From NCBI GenBank assembly GCA_964495755.1, contig CAZBXU010000152.1, forward strand, positions 1 to 8,835: a stretch of DNA of 8,835 nt, given 5' to 3'. A program made the position numbers and the translations under genes. The notes under the pieces were generated by a model. It was not told the origin of the DNA. It made no database searches and saw only the letters and a list, made by a program, of their open reading frames with translations. Source of the DNA: JAFGQJ01 sp964495755 (GTDB lineage: Bacteria > Spirochaetota > Spirochaetia > SZUA-6 > DRHE01). Shown here in pieces: positions 1 to 5,769 of this stretch (positions are counted from its first letter, which is position 1; each line of letters begins with the position of its first letter).

Positions 1-935
1 CGATCGATCCCCGCCTTTTCCAGGGCGGCCTCCCAGCGTATTTGCCACCAGGTATTTCCTATCCGTCGGCCGTCGGCATAGCAGAACACCAGATCCACAG
101 GACTGACCACGTTTTTTCCGGCATATAGTTCCTGCAGCCGGGTGATCACCCGATCAGGCCAGAGCAGGATCGGCGTGATCCGTTCCTCCCCGCTTTTCGG
201 GATTCCGACCTGGTCCAGGTCCTTCCAGGCGGTCCGTACATGCATCAGGCGGCTGTCAAAATCGATGTCCATCCATCGCAGCGCCAAGACCTCCCCCTTA
301 CGCATTCCCGTAGCCGCGGCGACAAGAAATGCCGTGTAATCTGTTAGATCTTTCCAGGGTTTGAGCGTGTCGGCAGGAAATAGCCTCAAGAGCTCCTCCA
401 GAGTCAGGATCCCGGATTTGAGGACCCGGTACTTGGTATTCCCGATTCCCTGAGCCGGATTGCTCCGCAGATCTTCGCGGTATACGGCCTCCCCGAAGAT
501 GGTTTTCAATACTCCCAGAGTCTTGTTCACCGTGCGGAACTTTCCTGAAAGTTTATCAAGCAGACGTGCCCGGAAGGTTACGACGTCGCCCCGAGTAATC
601 TCAGCAAGCGGCTTGTAGGCCAGGGGATCGGTGAGCACGTAGCGTTCCAGGATCCTCCGCTGCTCCCGCAGATGCCGATTCCCGGTTTCCTTCCCTTCCC
701 CCGCAAGGTGCTGGGTCCGGGGACAAGTGTCACGGATGAAAAAAGGCAAGGCATACAAGCGCAGAGAATCGAGGGATCCTCCCCCCCGGGCCAGGGCTTC
801 CTGCACGACCTCGAGGGCCAGGTCCTGACGGCGCGTGCCGGTGGATTTGTACCCCTTCCAGCCCTTCAATTTGTAGAACCAGTAGCCGGTATCCTTGCGT
901 TTGCGAAGTGAAAAGGTCTTGGCATATCTTCCCAT
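1..935 (-). CDS. Tyrosine recombinase / phage-type integrase, C-terminus cut by window edge
   Basis: Reading the minus strand from ATG at 933-935 gives an uninterrupted frame of 311 codons that runs off the window at position 1, so only the N-terminal and central parts are visible. Such enzymes cut and rejoin DNA at specific sites through a covalent phosphotyrosine. The N-terminus is short and basic (residues 1-35, RKRK at 11-14, many aromatic and Lys residues), typical of an arm-binding or core-binding extension. Residues about 85-160 match the helical SAM-like core-binding domain. The catalytic domain starts near 175, with the box I arginine R212 in TGMRKGEVLALRW and the beta-hairpin lysine K247 in IPKSGEERITPI. 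The HxxR box and nucleophilic tyrosine would lie beyond position 1 and cannot be checked. An in-frame TAA lies 12 bases upstream of this ATG, so no longer start is possible. There is no good Shine-Dalgarno sequence; the AGGG before the ATG is too close. The family is clear. Whether it serves a prophage, an integrative element or a lone integron-like locus cannot be told here. Confidence 0.9.
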   Translation of the reverse strand, partial: MGRYAKTFSLRKRKDTGYWFYKLKGWKGYKSTGTRRQDLALEVVQEALARGGGSLDSLRLYALPFFIRDTCPRTQHLAGEGKETGNRHLREQRRILERYVLTDPLAYKPLAEITRGDVVTFRARLLDKLSGKFRTVNKTLGVLKTIFGEAVYREDLRSNPAQGIGNTKYRVLKSGILTLEELLRLFPADTLKPWKDLTDYTAFLVAAATGMRKGEVLALRWMDIDFDSRLMHVRTAWKDLDQVGIPKSGEERITPILLWPDRVITRLQELYAGKNVVSPVDLVFCYADGRRIGNTWWQIRWEAALEKAGID

Positions 936-942
936 ACCCTGA

Positions 943-972
943 ATTTAATGCCGATAAAGTGCCGATTGTCAA
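943..972 (-). promoter_or_regulatory. Putative sigma70-type promoter of the integrase gene
   Basis: On the minus strand a perfect TTGACA (967-972) is followed after 18 bases by TTAAAT (943-948, four of six matches to TATAAT). Only seven bases separate this -10 from the integrase ATG, so transcription would start at or next to the start codon and give a leaderless or nearly leaderless message. This agrees with the lack of a usable ribosome binding site. The -35 abuts the T-tract of the upstream operon's terminator. The call rests on sequence match alone. Confidence 0.5.
949..966 (-). repeat. Tandem ATCGGCA repeat, 11-bp period, inside the integrase promoter
   Basis: The minus-strand spacer between -35 and -10 reads ATCGGCACTTTATCGGCA: two copies of ATCGGCA whose starts are 11 bases apart, one helical turn. 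Direct repeats in this place are typical of operators or of arm-type or excisionase sites bound by two protein copies on one DNA face. The role is inferred; the repeat itself is exact. Confidence 0.45.
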
Positions 973-1001
973 ACAAAAAAACCGGTAAAAATTATCGGTT
1001 T
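971..1001 (-). terminator. Intrinsic terminator after the ferritin-like gene
   Basis: On the minus strand AAACCGATAA, loop TTT, then TTACCGGTTT (979-1001) folds into a 10-bp stem with one A:C mismatch, followed by a T-rich run through 971 (TTTT, G, TTT). It lies 24 bases past the stop codon of the ferritin-like gene, the expected place for a Rho-independent terminator. It would close the six-gene run and keep it separate from the integrase gene on the same strand. As a plus-strand hairpin it has no following T-run. Confidence 0.7.
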
Positions 1002-1024
1002 GTAACTCCATATTATTAAGAGAA

Positions 1025-1501
1025 TTAAGAGTTCGGCTTTCCGAGCAGTCTCTCTAACAACAGAACATGGTTCTGTTCCTGCTCTTTGAGGAATCGAAAC
1101 GCCCTCCGGACGAAGGGAATCTTGCTCTTCCTGTACAGGCCGGTGAACATATCGCGGATCTCTTTTTCCCTGTCGAGAATGATCTCAAGGCGCTGGAGGA
1201 CCGGGCCGTAGCGGTTCTTGGAGAGCGGTTCGAGGGCTTGGGGATCGTGGATGTGAAGATTCTCCCCTTCGAGAATTCTCTCCATCTCCTCGTCGCCTAT
1301 GCGGTTGGCGATCATATCCCGGATCAAATTCTGGTGGCCGACTTCCTCGTCCACGATATGCACGATGCTTGGCGGCACCTCCAGCTCGGCGAGCTCCTCT
1401 TTCAGGGAGGCGTAGAGATTGTAGATCTCCTCCTCCAGAGTCAGGGCGCTGCCGAGGATCGACTTCAGGCCCAGTGTCCTGAAGAAATGGAGTACACCCA
1501 T
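1025..1501 (-). CDS. Ferritin-like / rubrerythrin-type diiron protein
   Basis: A 158-residue, mostly helical, charged protein with the residue spacing of a ferritin-like four-helix bundle. Likely metal ligands are E24 (in LEEEIYNLY), E53 and H56 (in DEEVGHQ), E114 (in DREKEIRD), and E142 and H145 (in EQEQNH). This gives two E...ExxH half-sites, as in rubrerythrin. There is no rubredoxin CxxC module, so it is not a full rubrerythrin. Residues 75-100 form a divergent linker between the two helix pairs. Such proteins bind a diiron (or Fe/Mn) centre in the cytoplasm and act in peroxide detoxification or iron handling; which applies here cannot be read from sequence. It is the last gene before the terminator, 19 bases after the UPF0016 gene, and metal transporters upstream support a metal or oxidative-stress role. 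A purine-rich GGAAAG lies upstream of the start, slightly far away. Confidence 0.8.
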   Translation of the reverse strand: MGVLHFFRTLGLKSILGSALTLEEEIYNLYASLKEELAELEVPPSIVHIVDEEVGHQNLIRDMIANRIGDEEMERILEGENLHIHDPQALEPLSKNRYGPVLQRLEIILDREKEIRDMFTGLYRKSKIPFVRRAFRFLKEQEQNHVLLLERLLGKPNS

Positions 1502-1520
1502 CGTTGTTTTCTTTCCATCC

Positions 1521-1805
1521 TCAAATCTTGAAGGCTTCGTAGAGGCTCAGGGCTCCGAAACCGATGAACACGGCCCCGGCTACAAACTTAATGACCTTCT
1601 CCGGTATGAAACGGCCGATCGCTGCTCCCAAGGCTGCGGCGATCAAAGTTGTCAGAATCAGAGCGCCGGCTGCCCCGATAAACACCGACAGGAAGGCCTT
1701 ACGGTTGGCAGCCAGGGCGAAGATCGAAACTTGAGTCTTGTCTCCCAGCTCAGCCAGAAAGATCATAAGGAAGGTGGATGCCAGGATTCTCAGATTCAGC
1801 AGCAT
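1521..1805 (-). CDS. Half-length UPF0016/GDT1-family (TMEM165-like) divalent cation exporter
   Basis: A 94-residue membrane protein with one copy of the family signature E-x-G-D-K-T, seen as AELGDKTQ with E19, D22 and T24 in the first helix. Three hydrophobic segments lie at about 6-18, 38-62 and 72-90. Characterised members (yeast GDT1, human TMEM165, bacterial MneA) move Mn2+ or Ca2+ out of the cytoplasm and have two such signatures in a six-helix fold. This protein is one half, so it presumably works as a homodimer or with a second half-protein; no second copy is in the window. A strong AGGAGAG Shine-Dalgarno sequence sits just before the ATG. It lies 8 bases after the ZIP gene and 19 before the ferritin-like gene, so a Mn2+ or Fe2+ export role beside an importer is plausible but inferred. 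Confidence 0.85.
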   Translation of the reverse strand: MLLNLRILASTFLMIFLAELGDKTQVSIFALAANRKAFLSVFIGAAGALILTTLIAAALGAAIGRFIPEKVIKFVAGAVFIGFGALSLYEAFKI

Positions 1806-1813
1806 AAGCTCTC

Positions 1814-2632
1814 CTATCCCAGGGCAACGTCCAGGGTCATCATCACGGCAAAGCCCAGCATGGCCCCGATGGTGGCGACGTCGCTGTGCTTCTCCTTCTG
1901 GGATTCCGGAACCAGCTCCTCGACCACCACGTAGATCATGGCCCCGGCGGCAAAGGCAAGGGCGTAGGGGAGCAGGGGTTTTATAACGATGACCGCCAGC
2001 GCTCCCAACACACCGGCGATCGGTTCCACCACTCCAGACAGCTGTCCGTAGAAGAAGGATTTGCTCCTGGAAAAACCCTCCCGGCGCAGTGGCACCGAAA
2101 CAGCAGTTCCTTCCGGGAAATTCTGGATCCCGATGCCCAGGGCCAGGGCAACCGCTCCGGCCAGAGTCGCCGAGGGAAGTCCTGTAGCCAGGGCGCCGAA
2201 GGCCACGCCCACGGCCAGCCCTTCGGGAAAGTTGTGGAGGGTGATGGCCAGAACCAGCAGAATGCTGCTCTGCCAGGTGGTGGAGATCCCTTCGGCCTCG
2301 CTTTTCGGAAAACCGGGGTGCAAGTGCGGCAGGATCTTGTCTACCGCGAAGAGGAAGACGCCGCCAAGGAGGAATCCCACGGTGGCCGGGATAAAGGCGG
2401 GTAAAGAAGAGTCGTTCTCCGCCATTTCGATGGCCGGGGCGAGCAGGGACCAGAAGCTGGCCGCCACCATGACCCCCGCGGCAAACCCGAGCATCCCGTC
2501 CAACACTTTGCGATTTATTGTTTTAAAGAAGAAAACCAGAGCAGCACCTGCGGCCGTCACGAACCAGGTAAAACAGGTAGCTACCAGAGCCTGAATGACC
2601 GGATCCAGAGATTTGAACCACTCGACAATCAT
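1814..2632 (-). CDS. ZIP-family divalent metal transporter (GufA/ZupT-like)
   Basis: A 272-residue integral membrane protein with about eight hydrophobic segments. The binuclear metal site of ZIP transporters is visible: HNFPEG at 133-138 in the fourth helix (H133, N134, E137), QNFPEG at 170-175 in the fifth (Q170, N171, E174), and E203 in VVEPIAG of the next helix. The loop before helix four has a short His-containing stretch, HLHPG at 103-107, often a metal-sensing element. ZIP proteins carry Zn2+, Mn2+, Fe2+ or Co2+ into the cytoplasm; the substrate cannot be assigned from these residues. The length and paired NFPEG motifs fit the GufA branch. Its ATG overlaps the trmO stop as ATGA, which suggests translational coupling, and the GDT1-type exporter follows 8 bases later. 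Import and export genes side by side point to a metal-balance function. Confidence 0.92.
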   Translation of the reverse strand: MIVEWFKSLDPVIQALVATCFTWFVTAAGAALVFFFKTINRKVLDGMLGFAAGVMVAASFWSLLAPAIEMAENDSSLPAFIPATVGFLLGGVFLFAVDKILPHLHPGFPKSEAEGISTTWQSSILLVLAITLHNFPEGLAVGVAFGALATGLPSATLAGAVALALGIGIQNFPEGTAVSVPLRREGFSRSKSFFYGQLSGVVEPIAGVLGALAVIVIKPLLPYALAFAAGAMIYVVVEELVPESQKEKHSDVATIGAMLGFAVMMTLDVALG

Positions 2633-3138
2633 GACTTGTCTCCTTTTCCCGACTCTTCGGCAAAGCGGGAGTCGTCCTTCGTGGCATGCATTCGCTCTAC
2701 CTTTTTTTCCAACCAGCCTTTACGGGTGCCCTGCCGGAGGTCCGCATCCGAGATATACGGTTTGATATCGAGCAGGGGTGTTCCGTCAAGAATGTCGACT
2801 TCCTCGATCGTAAGGATATTCTCCTTTCGAGACAACAGGTGCACCACGGACAGTCCGATCGAGTTGGGACGGGAGGGTGCCCGGGTGGCGAACAACCCAT
2901 GGGGGATTGAGTCCATGTAGGGAAGCACGGTCAGGCTGTACGGTTTGGCCAGGTGAAAGTAGTACAGCAGGATGAGATGGGAAAATCCTTCCAGGTCCTG
3001 CAGTCCTTCGGTGTACTCAGGATATACCTCCACCGTGGCCTGGATGTCTGCCCCCGCCGCCGATTGAATGGGCGTACCCTTCGGGCTGGTGAAGGGGGAG
3101 TGGATGATGCCGATCGGGCGTATTTTGAGTTCTTTCAT
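2629..3138 (-). CDS. trmO: TrmO (TsaA/YaeB-like) tRNA t6A37 N6-methyltransferase, short form
   Basis: A 169-residue protein starting MKELKIRPIG. The frame stays open upstream to 3363, but that extension is antisense-like filler overlapping the DUF4432 gene. The ATG at 3138 has an AAGG Shine-Dalgarno sequence and begins exactly where the family does. The signature GLFATRAPSRPNSIGLS lies at 81-97, with R86, R90, P91 and N92, and a conserved DGTPLLDIKPY stretch at 118-128. TrmO uses S-adenosylmethionine to add a methyl group to N6-threonylcarbamoyladenosine at tRNA position 37, tuning decoding of ACY codons. E. coli TrmO is about 235 residues; this one lacks most of the C-terminal extension and ends in a charged tail, as in many short homologues. 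The substrate of short forms is less certain. It starts 14 bases after the DUF4432 gene and ends in a 4-base overlap with the ZIP gene. Confidence 0.85.
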   Translation of the reverse strand: MKELKIRPIGIIHSPFTSPKGTPIQSAAGADIQATVEVYPEYTEGLQDLEGFSHLILLYYFHLAKPYSLTVLPYMDSIPHGLFATRAPSRPNSIGLSVVHLLSRKENILTIEEVDILDGTPLLDIKPYISDADLRQGTRKGWLEKKVERMHATKDDSRFAEESGKGDKS

Positions 3139-3152
3139 GATTACCTTCGTTG

Positions 3153-4250
3153 CTACAGGGGTTGCAGCTCCGAAGCTTCTTTTTCGACCCGGTCCATCTC
3201 TGCCGCCGAAGCAACCACTTCGAAGTGAATTCGGATCGTATACTTTGCTTGGCCGGCCAGCATCGGCAGCTCGTTCCTTTCCCGCAGGACTCCTCTGCCA
3301 AGGGGCGTGACGGTTCCGGGTTCCAGGCCCATCACGTAGGAACCCTTGCGGGGCATCTTCCACTCCGTGAGTTGGGGAAGCTCCTTGGTATTGAAACGCA
3401 GAACGATCCCGAGGGGAGTTCCGTTCCCGATATCCCGGTTGAGCAGGGCGATGAAGGTGTCCCCCTTGCTGTCAGCGGACAGCTGGTGAAAGAACACCTT
3501 CTCCTGATAGCCCTGAATCGGTTCCGGGAAGATCAAGGCTTCCTCGATTCCCTTGCCTTTTCGGGCTTCCTCGTCCCGGGCAATGATTTCTTTGATCGGA
3601 CCTACCACGCGGGCCTTCGGTCCCAACAGGGGAAAACCGAAGTTGATATGGTAGAGCATCATCAGGGGCTGTTCCTCGAAGCCTCGGTTTTCTATTTTGT
3701 CCTGCAGGGTGAAGCTTCCGGCGCCCAGCTTTGTTTGGATCGATCGGGTGAGGATCAGGTTTTCCCCCATTGCCTCGGCTTCCCGCATCCGTCCTTTCAC
3801 AGTCATTCGGTACTCATCGCCGTCCCACTCTTGATCGACCGAGACGTCCTCCGCGGCTGCGTTGGAAATTCGGCCGTGAAGGCCGAAAGGTTTGCCCTGA
3901 TCCGTGCTGGGAGCACCGGCGTTGGTTATGCCGCAGGTGGTCAGGAGTCCACCGTAGAAGCCGCGCTCCCAGGCCAGTCCCGGTTCATCGTAGTAGGCGG
4001 GAGAGGTGATCCCCGTTGGCGAGAGAAAGCCCAGGGCTTTGCCCTCGAAGTAGGCGCCGGCGATATCCATACCCCGGCCGGGGAGAACGGTGAACTGCAA
4101 GCCCCCGCCGGTGTTCACCTGCAGGATCTGCACGCCCGCCGCCTTTCCCTCCCCCAGGGTGCTGCGGGAAACTCCGGCAATCTGCCGCGGATCTCCGATC
4201 ATCGAGATCAGCTCTTGTTTTTTCCAGCTTCGCCCGAGATATTCAGCCAT
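3153..4250 (-). CDS. DUF4432 aldose 1-epimerase-like (galactose mutarotase fold) protein
   Basis: A 365-residue cytoplasmic protein with no signal peptide. The pattern is that of the DUF4432 branch of the galactose mutarotase superfamily: LPGRGMDIAGAYFEG at 56-70, GGLLTTCGITNAG at 100-112, GLHGRISN at 123-130, YHINFGFPLLG at 200-210 and GLEPGT at 308-313. By analogy with mutarotases, H125 and H201 are candidate catalytic histidines and E310 the candidate base. These enzymes interconvert sugar anomers, but DUF4432 substrates are mostly unknown, so no sugar is assigned. A strong GGAGG with six bases of spacing precedes the ATG. It is 42 bases after the transporter gene, where a possible internal promoter lies. 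The plus-strand reading frame across it is a GC-driven shadow. Confidence 0.85.
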   Translation of the reverse strand: MAEYLGRSWKKQELISMIGDPRQIAGVSRSTLGEGKAAGVQILQVNTGGGLQFTVLPGRGMDIAGAYFEGKALGFLSPTGITSPAYYDEPGLAWERGFYGGLLTTCGITNAGAPSTDQGKPFGLHGRISNAAAEDVSVDQEWDGDEYRMTVKGRMREAEAMGENLILTRSIQTKLGAGSFTLQDKIENRGFEEQPLMMLYHINFGFPLLGPKARVVGPIKEIIARDEEARKGKGIEEALIFPEPIQGYQEKVFFHQLSADSKGDTFIALLNRDIGNGTPLGIVLRFNTKELPQLTEWKMPRKGSYVMGLEPGTVTPLGRGVLRERNELPMLAGQAKYTIRIHFEVVASAAEMDRVEKEASELQPL

Positions 4251-4274
4251 AAATTTCCTCCACTTTTTTCCTCG

Positions 4275-4280
4275 ATTATA
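4275..4280 (-). promoter_or_regulatory. Possible internal -10 element before the DUF4432 gene
   Basis: The 42-base gap between the transporter and DUF4432 genes holds a perfect TATAAT on the minus strand, placed to give a leader of about 18 bases containing the GGAGG site. The best -35 at normal spacing (TGGAGG, about 17 bases upstream) matches only three of six positions, so the promoter would be weak or activator-dependent. A short inverted repeat GGATT-N7-AATCC lies just upstream of it. Confidence 0.3.
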
Positions 4281-4292
4281 ACGGATTCCGAT

Positions 4293-5702
4293 TCAATCCT
4301 CCAGCCAGAGCGAAGATGCTCTCCTGAATCCTCGCCTGCCCGCCAGCAGGGAGTAGCTGAGGATCGAGAAGATCACATAGGCACCGATGATTATAAAGGT
4401 CAACCACAGATACCAACTATTGCCGGTGGTGTACCAGTATCCCGGGAGGTTGAGCATCAGGATCAGGGGTATGACCAGAACGAAGGTGATGCCGGAGGCG
4501 TACATGTAATCCGTCGCCACCGGCGTCTTGAAGTCCGGATCCACGACCCGCAGCAGGGCAAGACCCGTAGATAGGGTTCCCGTCAGGCACCCGTAAAACA
4601 TGATGGCTCTTATGAAGCGGTTGTCCGTGAACAGCCGGGACACGGTCCAGAAGACCGTGATGGTGGTAACGATTCCCCCGGCCACGGCGATCAGTAAGAT
4701 AGGAATCCAGAAGCGTGTCAGCAGGACGATGGTGATGGCGGCGATGGCTGCAGCGACCATGATGTCGATACAGCCTCCGGCCAGACGGGTCAGAGTGCCG
4801 TTGTCGACGGCATGATCCACATTGAAAGCTCGAAAGATCCGTTTCACAATCATCGCGATCACCGCGGCAAAGATAAAGGCGATACCCCAGAGGTTGTTGG
4901 CCAACTGGGTCCCCATGCTGCCGGCGAAGGAGAGAGCAAAGGTCAGCAAATGCAGGAACAGATAGGCCAGTAGATACACCCCCAGAACAACGGCCAGGTT
5001 GAAGGAGAGGGTGTCGATGGCCTCCGTTTCAGTGGTAAGATGGCTTCCCACGGGTTTGGATTCCCGGGAAGGCAGGATCCCGGTGCGCACGCGGCGCTGT
5101 TCGATCGCTTTGGCCAGATCCGGATTCATCCACCCTCTTTTGCGGCCCAAGTTGATCAGGGCAATGCCGATAAAACAGGCCAAGATGTAACCTACGGCGG
5201 CAAATACCAAGCCCAGATTGCCCCCGCCTTCGAAGCCGCTCGCCTCCCAACCCTTGCCGATGGCGAAGGCTTGTCCCGGTCCCAAGGCGAAGCCGAGGGG
5301 CATGAGGAGACCGAAGCTGGGAAAGAGCTTCGGTAGAAAGGTGTAGATGAAGACCAGGGTCAGCCCAAAACCGACAATCACCTGCAGGGTATACTGGATG
5401 ATGATCGTGACGGAGGAGGAGAAAATCCTTCTCCCCGCACCTTTCATTCCCATGCCCCGCAGGCTCATGGCCACGAAGGAGAGATTCAACAGGTGGAAAA
5501 CGAGGTTTTCCAACCCCTCATTGTTCATCCCCAGTCTGGGGGCGAGGAAGTTGTAGAAGGGAAGAAGGATAAATCCCGCCAAGAGGGCGTTGGGAATCAG
5601 GAATTTCTGAAAAAACCTGACTTTCGATCGAATAAATGTCGCGATCAACAGGGCAATGCAGATCACACCGAGGTCGAGGAAGATAGACCAAGAAAAGTTC
5701 AT
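4293..5702 (-). CDS. GltS-like sodium-coupled transporter (ESS family)
   Basis: A 469-residue membrane protein with about twelve hydrophobic segments (roughly 7-24, 35-53, 66-82, 97-124, 130-147, 163-184, 232-257, 266-288, 311-329, 332-354, 366-386, 402-420, 430-452). Two pore-loop-like motifs sit in the two halves: GFALGPGQAFAIGKGWE at 137-153 and YGCLTGTLSTGLALLR at 370-385. They match the inverted-repeat Gly-rich loops of glutamate:Na+ symporters. A charged cytoplasmic loop (186-226) joins the halves. E. coli GltS has about 400 residues, so this is a longer variant. Glutamate is the known substrate of the founding member, but divergence in the loops leaves the substrate here open. The ATG has a strong AGGAGGTG site five bases upstream and a good promoter ahead of it. 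It is probably the first gene of the six-gene run ending at 1025. Confidence 0.85.
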   Translation of the reverse strand: MNFSWSIFLDLGVICIALLIATFIRSKVRFFQKFLIPNALLAGFILLPFYNFLAPRLGMNNEGLENLVFHLLNLSFVAMSLRGMGMKGAGRRIFSSSVTIIIQYTLQVIVGFGLTLVFIYTFLPKLFPSFGLLMPLGFALGPGQAFAIGKGWEASGFEGGGNLGLVFAAVGYILACFIGIALINLGRKRGWMNPDLAKAIEQRRVRTGILPSRESKPVGSHLTTETEAIDTLSFNLAVVLGVYLLAYLFLHLLTFALSFAGSMGTQLANNLWGIAFIFAAVIAMIVKRIFRAFNVDHAVDNGTLTRLAGGCIDIMVAAAIAAITIVLLTRFWIPILLIAVAGGIVTTITVFWTVSRLFTDNRFIRAIMFYGCLTGTLSTGLALLRVVDPDFKTPVATDYMYASGITFVLVIPLILMLNLPGYWYTTGNSWYLWLTFIIIGAYVIFSILSYSLLAGRRGFRRASSLWLED

Positions 5703-5725
5703 CCGTGCACCTCCTGATTCCTGAC

Positions 5726-5754
5726 ACTATACCAGGGGGCCGGGCGGCTGTCGA
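5726..5754 (-). promoter_or_regulatory. Sigma70-like promoter of the transporter/metal operon
   Basis: In the 67-base gap after the reductase gene the minus strand reads TCGACA (5749-5754), a 17-base GC-rich spacer, then TATAGT (5726-5731). Each hexamer matches the sigma70 consensus at five of six positions and the spacing is optimal. Transcription would start near 5719 and give a leader under 20 bases that ends in the AGGAGG site of the transporter gene. No clear terminator separates it from the reductase gene, so read-through is also possible. Confidence 0.6.
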
Positions 5755-5769
5755 GAAAAGGAATTGCCG

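Noticed and set aside
730..1011. 93-codon minus-strand frame and the 672-911 plus-strand frame over the integrase
   Set aside because: Both are other-frame readings of the integrase gene, which has family motifs throughout its own frame.
1067..1531. 154-codon plus-strand frame opposite the ferritin-like gene
   Set aside because: The minus-strand frame holds two ExxH diiron half-sites at the right spacing; the plus-strand product matches nothing I recognise.
3139..3363. N-terminal extension of TrmO by 75 residues to 3363
   Set aside because: It overlaps the 3' end of the DUF4432 gene in another frame and its residues look like a shadow. The ATG at 3138 has a Shine-Dalgarno sequence and fits the family start.
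4261..4292. Short inverted repeat GGATT-N7-AATCC as a terminator after the transporter gene
   Set aside because: The stem is only 5 bp and no T-run follows on the minus strand; it sits next to a TATAAT instead.
3150..4574. 474-codon open frame on the plus strand opposite the DUF4432 gene
   Set aside because: It is antisense to a gene with clear family motifs, has low-complexity Gly/Arg/Gln/His-rich composition, no recognisable domain and no plausible start. GC-rich genes often leave such shadow frames.
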